A DNA stretch of 64,000 nt from contig JAKZAN010000001.1 of the NCBI GenBank assembly GCA_023053545.1, positions 9,444,565 to 9,508,564 of the forward strand, given 5' to 3'. Each line of letters starts with the position of its first letter. The first letter of the stretch is position 1. This DNA is from Lepidurus packardi (taxonomy: Eukaryota > Arthropoda > Branchiopoda > Notostraca > Triopsidae). Below, in pieces: positions 53,155 through 63,854 of the stretch. Below the pieces are notes generated by a model. It saw nothing but the letters and a program-made list of their open reading frames with translations, was not told the DNA's origin and searched no databases. The position numbers and the translations under genes were made by a program.

Positions 53155-54051
53155 ATGGAAGGGTTGTTATGGAAATGGACCAACTATTGGAACGGTAATT
53201 AAAATACAACTTTGGAAAATAGTTGATAAAGTAACCGTGTATGCATTACAGGTTGGCAGGCTAGATGGTTTGTACTAGATCAAGGCGTTTTGGCATACTA
53301 CAAATCACAAGAAGAAGTTAACCAAGGCTGCAAAGGCTCTGTAAGCCTGACGGCCTGTGAAATAGCCGTGAACAACGTGGATCCTCTTCGGTTAGACCTG
53401 ATAATTCCAGGAGAACAACATTTTTATATAAAAGCCGCTACACCACAAGCTAGGCAACAGTGGCTGGTTGCTCTAGGAAGTGCCAAAGCCTGTCTCTCTA
53501 GCCAACAGAAAAAAGACTCCGGTAATCAAACAGTGTGATACTAAATTTTATATGATGTGAGTACGTTGTATTTTTTGGGGACATTTTCATTTTTATTTCC
53601 AGACACTAGTCCAGATGTACTAAAAACCAAGCGTGCTGAGCTCCGTTTATATTGTGATTTATTGATGCAGCAAGTCCATTCAGTTAGAGAAGAATTTTCC
53701 GAATCTGAAGATGCTGCAAAGGTGAGTTTGAAAGGCTTTGTTTATCTGGGTTTCTACACACGATAATCTTTTGTACTTGCCTTTTTTTCCTAGCGGGTGA
53801 ACGAATCCACGGTGCTTATTGGTGCAACGTGTAACACCTTTATCAAAACCTTGGAAGAGTGTATGCGTCTGGCTAATGCCAATTTTACCTATGAGCTCCC
53901 TCACACGCACGTCACCGACTCGGCTATTGCCGTGATTAGAAACAAGGGTAAAAAGGTAAAATTATTCCAATACTTTTTACTTCGTACAGCTTCCCCTGAT
54001 CTTTTATTTTTTTTTAATTAAAAAAAATAGGATGGAGCTCAACGAGTATGA
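53155..54051 (+). CDS. PLEKHA3: PLEKHA3/FAPP1-like PH-domain protein
   Basis: Binds phosphatidylinositol 4-phosphate (and Arf1) at the trans-Golgi through its PH domain (family knowledge). Exons 53155-53194, 53252-53521, 53603-53721, 53794-53955 and 54031-54051 give 203 codons. The PH domain spans residues 1-95: [50 protein letters not shown] and [15 protein letters not shown]. The helical segment [20 protein letters not shown] and [19 protein letters not shown] then match FAPP1/FAPP2. There is no glycolipid-transfer domain, so it resembles FAPP1, not FAPP2/PLEKHA8. The last exon is uncertain: the model ends DGAQRV, but reading through the donor or using a shifted donor would give other short tails. 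Vertebrate PLEKHA3 is about 300 residues, so the C-terminus is either truncated or continues in unrecognised exons. Confidence 0.85.
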
Positions 54052-55693
54052 ATTTGTATCGTTTTATTACGCAAATTTGCCTCTTGAGCTTGAAAACATT
54101 CCAGATCTTCCCATTTACAAAAGAAAACCTTTGTGGAGTTTGGCACGTGAGCTTCCTTGTAATTTAGGTACAGAGATATTATTTTATCACAGTTTACACA
54201 TGATTCCTATTGGACGGTGTTTTGCCATCTGGGTGAGTGTTCTGAAATGAACTTTGATAACACAACAGACAAAAACGAATCTTTCTTTTGAGTTCCGCGT
54301 CCGTTCAGGATATCAAAAGCAATATCGAATTTGTTTATATAATGAATTAAATTAGATTATATATCCCTATTTCATTTACTTTTTAATTTGTTTTTCACTT
54401 AATTCTTTATGACTTGGTTGTTCAAATTTTCTAGGTGCGTTAATATTTTTACATGCTTTCTCTGTAACAAAGCCTCGTATTTGTGTTAACGTCGGTTTAG
54501 ACGAGTAACGAGAACGGAAGCGTGGCAATCACATCGAGCGATAGCTTATTGGCTTGTTAAGGTCATAAATTACTTGGCAGGTTTTTCTAGCAGCCAGTAA
54601 AGGATTCATTGTTTTCATTTAATGTGTTCATTGCTTAATTGCGACACGACATTGACGAAACCGCCTACGTATCTACCATAAAAGTGTGAAATATTTATGA
54701 TTTTAATTTCCAGAACGTATATTCCCGTACAGTTTAGTCAGGAAGGGAAGGAGTAGTCTAGATATGGGAGATAATTAAATATATTTTTTTCAAGCTACTA
54801 CAATGTGTCACTATTGAGTCGGTGTCTTCAAAAGTGTGTTTCTGTCAAGCCATTATTCTTTCCGATGCGACCATGATAACTTCAATCTGAAAGACTTCAA
54901 TATTACTTCCCTTTGATTACTCCTCTTACTGCCCGCGGGAAGAAAATACAGCTACAGCCGTTTCTTGACACAGGATTTTGCTAGAAGCTTCAGGCTCTTC
55001 GTATTTAAACCTCGCAAAAATCATATGTGTTATTATTAAGCTTTACTAGCCAATGGCGTTCTTTTTTGTTTGGAAATTTATAGCAAGTTGACAATAATAA
55101 GCCAAATTTTCACAATATGTTCAGCTGCTAGAGCTAAACATAATTCAAGTGTGTGCAGGTTCAAGACCGTGCAGAAGCAAGGGGAAACTAGTTAATTGCG
55201 ACGTTGTCTGCCCTTCAGTCAATTGTACAAATTAATCTTTATCATATAGAGGCTGTCATGCGACCGTACAAATTGATCGTGACCGATTACGTGCCTTAAT
55301 GTGAGCCAAATATTGTCTCTGTGTTAGCAGAGATTCACAAATCCAACAATCAAGTCAACACAGAATGCACACTTGCGATTTACTACGCTGTTTGCGGAAC
55401 TTCGTCAGACTCACTTGGTTTTCGAAACGTTAATACATTTTTTACCAAAAAGCCAATTCATGCAATGAAGTTGACGTGAAGCGGTTTGTTCGAAGGATGC
55501 GAAGGTAGTATATATGAACATAACAAAGAGACAGTTAACTGCAGAGACATGATGGATGACCTCGTGCACTTGAAAAGTAAATCACAGTGACATTTCTCCG
55601 TATCTTTGTCATGCGGCGTAATGACAGTAGGATACCTTCTTTGCTGGTCAACCGAAAGATAATAAATAAATACGAACATACTATATTATGACC
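54052..55693. other. Convergent intergenic, nothing recognised
   Basis: About 1.6 kb between PLEKHA3 and the intact DEG/ENaC gene, AT-rich, with no conserved exon. It may contain further 3' exons or the UTR of PLEKHA3. Confidence 0.35.
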
Positions 55694-57963
55694 TCAAGCT
55701 AACACTTTATGACCGGTCGCTTTCGTAGGTAAAAACGGCTCAATTCCGGATCGAAAAGCTTCCAGACACCATCGTATAGTTAAAAAGTAGATTAGCTCAG
55801 CACAAGTAACGAGACTAAAACCCACGCCTAATCCCAGCAATCCACCCATCGCTGCTAAAATATGGTAAACAAACGGCAAGTTAAGGCCTTAATATTAATC
55901 AAGTCATAAACCTGTCTTACAAACAAAATCTTCCCAGCCGTAACGAATCTCTCGTTTGTAGTGTGTGCCAATTCCATTTCCGTAGTACACGTGAAGCATT
56001 GCCAGCTCTGATCTACATTTTGTAACAGTAACGATAGTACACCTTGGCGTTGTCTTGCTTTGTACAGAATTACCTTTTGTGAATTTGTGGCTTCCGGCCC
56101 TTACTTTCCATGTAGATTAGTTCCCGTCCAGCTGCCGTATAATTGAAACCCAAACCCGGGAGAATTCCTTGCGAAAACGTGATCGTGTACCTGGTTTCCG
56201 TGCAGTTTGGCGGACAGTTGCATAAACTGGTGATGTTTTCTCGTCTACTGTCTTCATAATTAACCGTTTTCAGTTTGGCAAAACATTTTTTAGCAAGATT
56301 CGAAAATCGTTACTTCTTACGCGACGAAGACAACTGTAGCTCTGAATTTCGCAAATCGCCATTTCTACAAGATAGTCACTGTCGATAATTAGAATTCTAA
56401 CAAAGTTGATATTGGAATGACTTTGAGTGGCCTTGGTTAGATCCTTGTAGTAATAAGGAATGCATTGACAGTAACGTAGCATTGCTTTTAATTGGCACTC
56501 CATGTAGCAGTTAGCGGTGCTATAGCAGGGGAATATAGTTAGCATGTTGTGAGCTATACAACCGCGTTTCAAGTCTGTGGGTACAGCCAAAGCTTCGGGG
56601 GACGTTCGTGTTTGGGAAACGTCCACTGTAGCAAACACTTCGGTTTGTACAGATAATGGGAAGCCTTGACTACCAACTTCAGGAAACTCGTAGGGCGAAT
56701 GAATTAGCACCTACAAATTTTTAACTAAAAGTCCAGTTGAGCTTACAAGTTTATCACTCACTTTAAATCCATCAAATCCATGACCTGGTATGCCGTACGA
56801 ACTCAGATTAGCATACAGCAAGATATTTAAGCCCATGTATATACCCGCACCGGTGGCATATTTTAACGTCTTACTGCAAAACATAAGATCGCCCATTCAT
56901 AAACAACTAAAATAGATTTATGTAGCGAACTTTAAATTAAACCTGAAAAAATGTCACAGTTTGAAATAATGTTAGGAAATATAAGTTATAACAAAGTAGT
57001 AATCATATTAGGAAAAATAGATACGTACTTAGCTTGTTGTTGAGGTCCTACGTAGTTGAAGGAGCAACAAATACCATCGTCAGTGGTTGGTTGATCGAAG
57101 ATTTTATTCACCAATCCGCGGTGGGAGCGAGTCATCAACTCTTCGTTCATAAATGTTGCGTATTTAATAAAAGTGCCACAGTGAGGCCTCATCTTGCAAT
57201 AAACGGTACGAAGAAACGTAATAGAGTATTTTCCATATGTGTTTTCCTCCTTCCATACCTGTCGCATTCGGTTGAGAAGACCACCTTGCAATGTTAGATT
57301 AAACGTAGTTGACATTTTAGTTAGGTTCTGGAATAAATTCTCTTGGATAAACGGTGAATCAACATTGGATAACACGGCAAAATAATAGTGAAGTTGCTCG
57401 TCAATTAAACTGCTGTAATGTGAAAATTCCGCTTAAATTTTAAGTTTTAAAATATTGATACTTGTTTTTATCTGAAATATTCATGTGTCGTTTGAAACGC
57501 TGTTCCTCGAGAGAAAACAAGGCTTTGTCTTCAAATTTGTTATTGTTGCAAATAGTGACGGCCGGAAAAGGCAAGTCGAAAATAGACTCTCCTTTCGAGT
57601 CTAACGTAATCATCACAGGAGCATCTTCCCATTTTTGCCACATGATGTAACACAAGTAGGACGAAAACCCTAAGCCAGCACTGAACACCAAACACCAAAA
57701 CAACCTAAAGATATATTACTTTGGCGCTTAGTCTGTTTGGTATAAAAGAAAAACGCTTGTTTAGAAAATTACTTTTCGATAGAGCTAGAATCCTTTTTGT
57801 CAATGTAACGCAAACCGTGCAAAGAAGAATTTCGCAAAAAATTCCGTAACATATCCAAGAATGTTGGCGCTTTAAAAGGTTTGCTACTTTTGACCGAGTC
57901 GTCTTTGGGTATATTGAAATTAGGAATGTAAGGGTATACTTGTACTACCTGGATCTTGTCCAT
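55694..57963 (-). CDS. DEG/ENaC (pickpocket-type) sodium channel subunit, intact
   Basis: Trimeric amiloride-sensitive cation channel subunit, used in arthropods in chemo-, mechano- and osmosensation (family knowledge). Eight exons in transcript order: 57963-57773, 57704-57462, 57412-57029, 56873-56762, 56710-56314, 56251-56074, 56012-55921, 55854-55694; 585 codons with all phases consistent. The N-terminal cytosolic part contains SSLHGLRYI (conserved His-Gly gating motif). TM1 is LFWCLVFSAGLGFSSYLCYI, followed by FPAVTICNNNKF. The Cys-rich extracellular domain includes DDGICCSFNY, CYMECQLKAMLRYCQCIPYY, CEIQSYSCL and CNCPPNCTETRYTI. TM2 begins GGLLGLGVGFS, containing the GxS selectivity filter. 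A 57-nt in-frame stretch within exon 5 (encoding about SHSNINFVRIL) could be an unspliced intron. Start ATG 57963 gives a normal short N-terminus. It heads a minus-strand array of decayed copies. Confidence 0.93.
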
Positions 57964-58269
57964 GTTCACGCGTAACAGAACACTGGTAAACGAGTAGGTA
58001 TAGGTCTTCCCTATTTAAGGGATGTGCTCCGTTGTTTGCAATTAAGATTTGTTTGCACATCCTTATCGTTCATGTACATCTGACGGAATAGCAATTATTC
58101 GCGCAAGACACGTACTTGAAGTTGTATTGACATTATGTTAAATTTTTACATGCGTTATATCGTTTTAATGATGTGCTACTAAAAGAGAGCCCCGAAGTGC
58201 CTGAATTTAATAATAGATTGTACTCACATGTATTGTTAGCTATTGAGTTTTGGTTATGTATCTATAAAT

Positions 58270-61200
58270 CTAAGATAACTTAGTTCCGACAAATTCCAAA
58301 CACGAGCGAAGACCAAGGAAGTACACACACACTATGCAACTAATGAGGCTGAAACCCACTCCTAGTCCTAATAGGTCTTCTACAGCTGCTATACGTTTAT
58401 TGTTTTTCTAAAATATTTGTTAAAGTTAACGCATGTCGAATTTAGAAATGTTATGCTTACAAACAAAATCATCCCAGCCAAAGCGAATGTCTCGTTTGTA
58501 GTTAACCCCGGCTTGTTCTTCGTAAAATACATTGAGCATGACCAGCTCCGACCTGTGGTGAACAAATGTCAATGGTATTAATGTGATTGAAATATTTTTT
58601 TGCTTAGTTAATTACCTGTCATAGCGCAAGACATGTTTAGTGTTCCTCGATATTTCGCTTCGGTATAAAGCTCGACCAGCAGTAGTGCTATTAAAACCTT
58701 GGCCTGGAAACTTTCCGTGAGATAGGGTAATCGTGTACCGAGTTACGGTACAACTTAGGGGGCACTGACAAAGCGCAGTAATATTTTCAGGTACCTCTCC
58801 TTTATATAATAATCAAGAGTTATTCGATGAAATGAGTACAAAGTAGAATTACTTCGTGCTAGCTGGAGGCATAAATAATCCTCAATTTCACAAGCCTTAA
58901 TATCTTTGGGTAAAGGATTTTTTTTTTAGAATGGGGTTTTTCTTGTTATTTTTTTATTCACCCTTGTTTCCAGTTTTTCTTTACATGTGTGTACCTTAAT
59001 AGAAATTACTTAATTTTCACGGAATTTGTGAGTTCGAGGTAATAGAAAGGAATACAAAGGCACTTTTTGAATATCGCGTCCAGTTGACATTCCATGTAGC
59101 AATTCGACATGCTGTAGCGGTGAAAGAATTGGAGGTGATTCTGTGCGGTACAGCCTTTTTAATCGGATCTTGAATGTTTATCACGGCAGCTGAGGTTTCA
59201 GTGGTGGAAACTCTTATGCCAGCGAACATTTCAGTTTGGATCGGCAAAGGTAACCCCCGATTACCCACTTCGGGAAATTCGTTAGGATCGTGAATGAGTA
59301 CTTGTGCGGCCAAAGAGCTTCGATTATTCATTAAAAGCACATTAAATGTTTTTTCGAGATTTCATAGTCTTATTTTCTATTATTTATTTGATGCTGTCAG
59401 ATTTTTTTTTTTTTTTTTTTTTTTTAGAAAAATCTTATTCTAGATTGTAAAACGCTGATGAAGATCTTAGAAAGAAAACCTTAATATTTTTAAGAATTGG
59501 ATCGTTATGAGAATTTAGTGGGAAGTAAGACTTACTTTTACTCTGAATCCGTCGAAACCGTGATTCGTTATACCGTACTCTTTTAGATCGCCGTACAATA
59601 ATACACTCAAACCCATGTACACACCAGCGCCTGGACTTTTTCGTACTTGTCTTGGCTCTGATGATGGTTGTAACCACAGTATAGAGGTTTACACAGTATG
59701 GTAACAGGGGTATCCTTCCAATGTTAAGGTTTTCTCACAAATCTCTCGGTCCCAAGAGGATGTGAGGGTACGAAGGTTTATATGGGGGATGGATTCCCAG
59801 ACTGTGCTATGTACCCCCATGTAGGCATTCCTATTCTACTAGAAAAAGGGTTCGAGAAGAGAAGAAAACATTCAGGAAACGGGGGACTGGTGACCTTTCT
59901 CTCGGGCACTCTAGGGAGTTTTGGGATGACGTAGCGTCCTATCGGCAACGCGCGCATTTGAAAGTGTTAAGAAAAATACTAAACTTGCAAAAGTTAGTAA
60001 CATTTAGGAACAGTTGCAAAGTACCAATGTAATGGATAACTCGTATATAGACATAAATAGTCATAACAACACAAATAGGCATTAATATACATGGGTATTT
60101 TATAGTATATGGAGTTAAACCTGTATACTATAAAACACCTATGTATGGGTTGCAAAAGAGACTGCTTCCTTGTGGTGCAACCTGGGTAACGCGAAATAGT
60201 CTATAATGTGTATACGTGTTGTGCTTTGACCTAGTTAATTCATCTTTTATTTTAAGCTCACATAGTTTAAAGCAATAGATTTAAATTACGCGCTTTGTAA
60301 ACCGTCGTGACCTTTTTTGAACTGCACTGGGAGGTTTGCGAATGTACCCTTTCGTCTTCTGGCATTTTAGCTGAATATTACTCTGGGGACCGAGAAGGTC
60401 GTCAGAAAACCTTAACATTGGAAGATAGCCCTGTTACCATACTGTGTAAACCTCTATACTGTGGTTGTAACCGTCCGTAGTTGAAAGAGCAGCAAATACC
60501 GTCGTCCGTTGGAACTTCGCTGAAGTACTCCAGAAATTTTAGGCCAGTGCGTAAAATAAACGACGTACTTTTGAAAGAAGCAAAACGACTAAAAATGGCA
60601 CAATACGGTCTTAACTGTGAAACAACCAAGTAAAGCTTTTTAATCCAATGCTGGTTTTACTCTAATCTAATGCGGCAAATCAAAAACGCAGTAATCTTCG
60701 AATACTTTTTGTCTAGAATTTTTTTAATAGTAAATCTGTTCGGAATTCTAGGTAAAGAAAAGAAGTTATTACTTGTTTCATACGATGCACGGCTCCGAAG
60801 ATTGTGAAATTGTACGCCTTAGATAACACAGTTAAGTGCTGGATCGTGCGTTCGTCAATCAAAGCTGAATCCGCATGGGACACAATGGTAAAATAGTTAT
60901 GCATGTCTTCTCCCGTGAAGGGTATCTACGAATTTTTGTTTTCAGTCTGGGTTATTGCGTGTTTTAAGTAACGCAAGTAGGCTTTCTTATCTGTGTTATT
61001 ATTGTTCCAAATCATAAATGCCGGAAATGGATTGTGGAGTGGTATTAGGTTAGAATTCATTGTGATCATTACTGGTGAATCTTCCCATTTCTGCCACATC
61101 ATTCGGCACAGAAATAAGGAAAATCCTAAGCTGCTAATTAACAGACAGCTCCACTTCAGTCTTTATAAAACAGACCCATTTGAATTACTACATTATCACT

Positions 61201-61347
61201 AAATTAAACATACTTATCTAAAAGTCCAGTACTCTCGCTTCCAATATATTACAGTCCATGTATAGAACAGCTATTCAGAAATCTGGTCAAAATATGGCTA
61301 GTTTTCGGTGTTATGGTTCGTGAAATTGTTCTGATGTTGCTGAGCAT
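58270..61347 (-). pseudogene. DEG/ENaC channel pseudogene, second array copy, transposon-split
   Basis: Paralogue of the intact neighbour, readable almost end to end but broken. Exon 1 (from ATG 61347) encodes ILTRFLNSCSIHGL and then TAA (61251-61249) where the neighbour has Arg. The TM1 exon survives (LLISSLGFSLFLCRMMWQKW), but the FPAVTICN motif has become FPAFMIWN. An exon reading SALIDERTIQHLTVLSKAYN is followed by the Cys-rich DDGICCSFNYG, which is interrupted by a 789-bp transposon at 59675-60463. Beyond it come YMGLSVLLYGDLKEYG and FPEVGNRGLPLPIQTE, then a one-base shift near 59154-59163; after the shift CYMECQLDAIFKKCLCIPFY continues. The final exons are clean: ENITALCQCPLSCTVTRYT and DLLGLGVGFSLIS, with a stop at 58272. 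At least three independent lesions show it is not a channel gene now. Confidence 0.88.
59675..60463. mobile_element. Non-autonomous DNA transposon with 58-bp TIRs and 8-bp target duplication
   Basis: Left and right ends are inverted copies starting CACAGTATAGAGGTTTACAC; about 58 bp match with two differences. The host octamer GTTGTAAC flanks both sides exactly (59667-59674 and 60464-60471), and removing one copy plus the element restores an uninterrupted DEG/ENaC reading frame. An 8-bp target duplication is typical of hAT (also P-type) elements. No transposase frame is present. CACAGTAT occurs twice inside each end. An internal inverted repeat lies at 60087-60146. The near-perfect ends show it is much younger than the pseudogene it entered. 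Confidence 0.88.
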
Positions 61348-61734
61348 TTTTTATGGATAAGGATACGGGGACACCTGTAGGTTGAAAATGGTCACAGAAA
61401 CTGTAGTGACAAAAAAACTTGCTCGGCACCGCTTTGTAGACTTCGGCCGTATTTATTTTTGTGTCATTAGAATTGGTGCAAAACATGTCAATCACTAGCA
61501 TGCAAGAATGGCGTTGGGTCCGAGGGCATGCCGTTTAATTATGCATATGGGAATTATTGGTATTTCTTTATTACTGCAGCAATACTTATTGCGTTGAAGT
61601 ATTTGGCAAGCTAACAAGTGATGTAGAGGTTCTAGGTATTCTATTTATAATTCCTTGTCCGCCCGCAAAAGGTCAACGTGAGAAAGTTTAACTTGGGTTA
61701 AGTTTTCTGCGGTCTGTTCAGATGGCCCTTCCCG

Positions 61735-63490
61735 GCTTTGACGTACAGTGCAAAAATAAATAAGTTCTAAGACGCTATTCAGGCACAATCCGCCCCCCAA
61801 AAGCCCAGCAATCCGCCCATAGATTAACCGTTAACAAGTTAACTGTTATTAGTTCATCGTGCTAATAAGAGATACATATGGGAGGGTAGAAATGTACGTA
61901 CAAAGCAAATCTTCCCACTCATATCTGATGCCGCGTTGGTAGAATAATCCTGAAGGGTCGTTTTAAAACACATGTAACATGGATAGCTCCTTCCTGTCAA
62001 TTGTGTCAGTTTCTTAAGCAATTCAGACAAGGTTTTGGTTACTATACTTGTCGTTAATGGTACGAGGACCCACATTGATCTTGAAATGCTGCCGAAGTTC
62101 TGCGGCACCGGTGGCATAGAAGCCCACACCGGGAAAAGGAGATTGAGATACAGTAATTCGGTACTTGTGCTCGTCACATTGTGGCAAACGATTGTGCCAT
62201 TTCCTCTGATGTGATTAATCTATTTTTTTTATAAGCAACATTAACTTTTTCGATCCATTGCGTACTTGTTTGGATATTAGCTAAACAGTAATAGTCCCAG
62301 ATTGAACAAAGTTGTAAGTTCTCTGTAGAAATATGACTGTCATTATAATTCGCGAAATACGATTGAAGAAAGTTAGATAAAATAATGTACTCATATCATA
62401 AACATTTTAAAGGTTAAATAGGAAAGAATTAATTTGTATACCTGATTGGAGATCTGTAAATTTGTAATAGAAAGGCAGGCAGCCATAGAGAGCGACAATG
62501 TGGTTAAGCTTGCATTCAAGGAAACAGTTATTGAGGCTAAATACGGGAAATACTTTAAGGATATTTCTCTGTTTAAGACACAGGCGCGTTTTGCTAACGG
62601 AATAGCGCGGATATTGTCCGGGGTGTTTATTGTGGTACATACATACACAAAGCAACACAGTAAGCCCCATATGAATCTCATCAACTTCGGTAGCATAGTC
62701 GTCACGTATACTTTTTTCCGCGAAGCATGTCGATGTGCTGTACCCAAGTAGTTAAGCGAGCAATAGTGGCCTTCGTCGGATATAGTCCGGGCGAAGAGTT
62801 TGCTACAAGGGTAGATTACGAACAGGACACTAATATTTCGTCACATTGCGGATGCAGCTTAATTTCATTGTACAGATTCAACTTCATTTTATTACCATAA
62901 TTTAAAAATATGCGTACTTAATATACGTTATTAAGGTAGTTCAGCAGTAATTTAGCTGATACAGTGTTCGATTCTAATTACAATCGAACTGTACCAGCGC
63001 CAACGGCTAAACCCAGCTTACTCACCGCAGGAAAGGAGAAACGAACGATTCTAATTATAATCGAACACTTTATCCGCTCTTAAGAGGTTGGCTAAGTGTT
63101 CAATTAGGGTTTGACTCCTATTGAATCTCGAATAGACGTTAGTCAAAGCTAGTAAAACGTCTTCACTTTTTCGAGTTGTTAGATGCTCCATAAAACTACA
63201 GTAATTAATCGTTGTACTTGAAATATCGGTATCATCTCCTATTTCGATTGTTGGAATTTGTATAAAGCGGACTTCTTGACGTGTTGCTTCTTATTGATTG
63301 TTGTTATTGCAAATCGTTACAGCGAGGAAGGTATCTTTGAGAATCGAGTACATAAGAGACCGATCGTGACTGGCGATTTTTTCCATTTCTGGTATTGCAC
63401 TTTGCACAAGTACACTGAAAATACCAGGCCACAGGCAAATACTGACAATCAAAACAATCATCCGTGTTTGTGGCTCAGATTATTTAGCAA
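61735..63490 (-). pseudogene. Third DEG/ENaC array copy, heavily decayed
   Basis: Fragments in the same order and strand as the neighbours. At about 63440-63260 a TM1-like remnant reads LIVSICLWPGIF, then YQKWKKSPVTIG in a second frame and AVTICNNNNQ in the first. At 62670-62440 NNCFLECKLNHIVALYGCLP and FYYKFTDLQ represent the Cys-rich region. At 62200-62070 HKYRITVSQSPFPGVGFYAT is followed near 61960-61900 by KELSMLHVF, stop, and YQRGIRYEWEDLL. At 61820-61740 MGGLLGFWG continues in another frame as LNSVLELIYFCTVR, the shift lying in a run of six C at 61793-61798. Several middle exons are missing. More decayed than copy two. Confidence 0.82.
62958..63074. repeat. Small inverted-repeat element
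   Basis: GATACAGTGTTCGATTCTAA at 62958 onward recurs inverted as TTATAATCGAACACTTTATC ending at 63074. The arms are about 35 bp and imperfect, around a 45-bp spacer. Each arm is itself nearly palindromic (TTCGATTCTAATTACAATCGAA). It lies within the third DEG/ENaC copy. It may be a tiny MITE or foldback sequence. Confidence 0.55.
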
Positions 63491-63519
63491 TATATTTAAC
63501 AGGGATGTTATCAAGACCG

Positions 63520-63676
63520 ACTTTCTCGAGACCGAGACAAGACCGAGACCAGAAAAAAGTTCCCGAGACCGAGACAATACCAAGACCGCAAGTTTCGAGA
63601 CCAAGACCAAGACAATACCGATCAAAAACCATCGAGACCAAAGACCGGTCTCGAGACCAAGACCGGTCTCGAAATT
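63520..63676 (+). repeat. GAGACC/AAGACC minisatellite
   Basis: Irregular head-to-tail repeats of six-base units (CGAGAC, CAAGAC, GAGACC and variants) over about 155 bp, open in both strands' frames and giving Arg/Pro/Thr-rich or Arg/Asp/Leu-rich shadow translations. No evidence that it is translated. Confidence 0.8.
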
Positions 63677-63854
63677 CTAATCTGTCTTGCACTTGTTTCG
63701 GACAAGAAAAAACAACAGATTTTTAGCCGTAAAGTTATTATATTAGTAATTACTAAAACATTATCAACATTTCGTGTCGTCCACGATAACTACTTTCACT
63801 ATGAGTTTTACCTAACTAACTACTACGAGTTTTATTAGCACAAATATTACTATT

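Noticed and set aside
63258..63680. 140-codon plus-strand open frame
   Set aside because: It is the antisense of a decayed DEG/ENaC TM1 exon continued through the GAGACC repeat; no gene-like features of its own.
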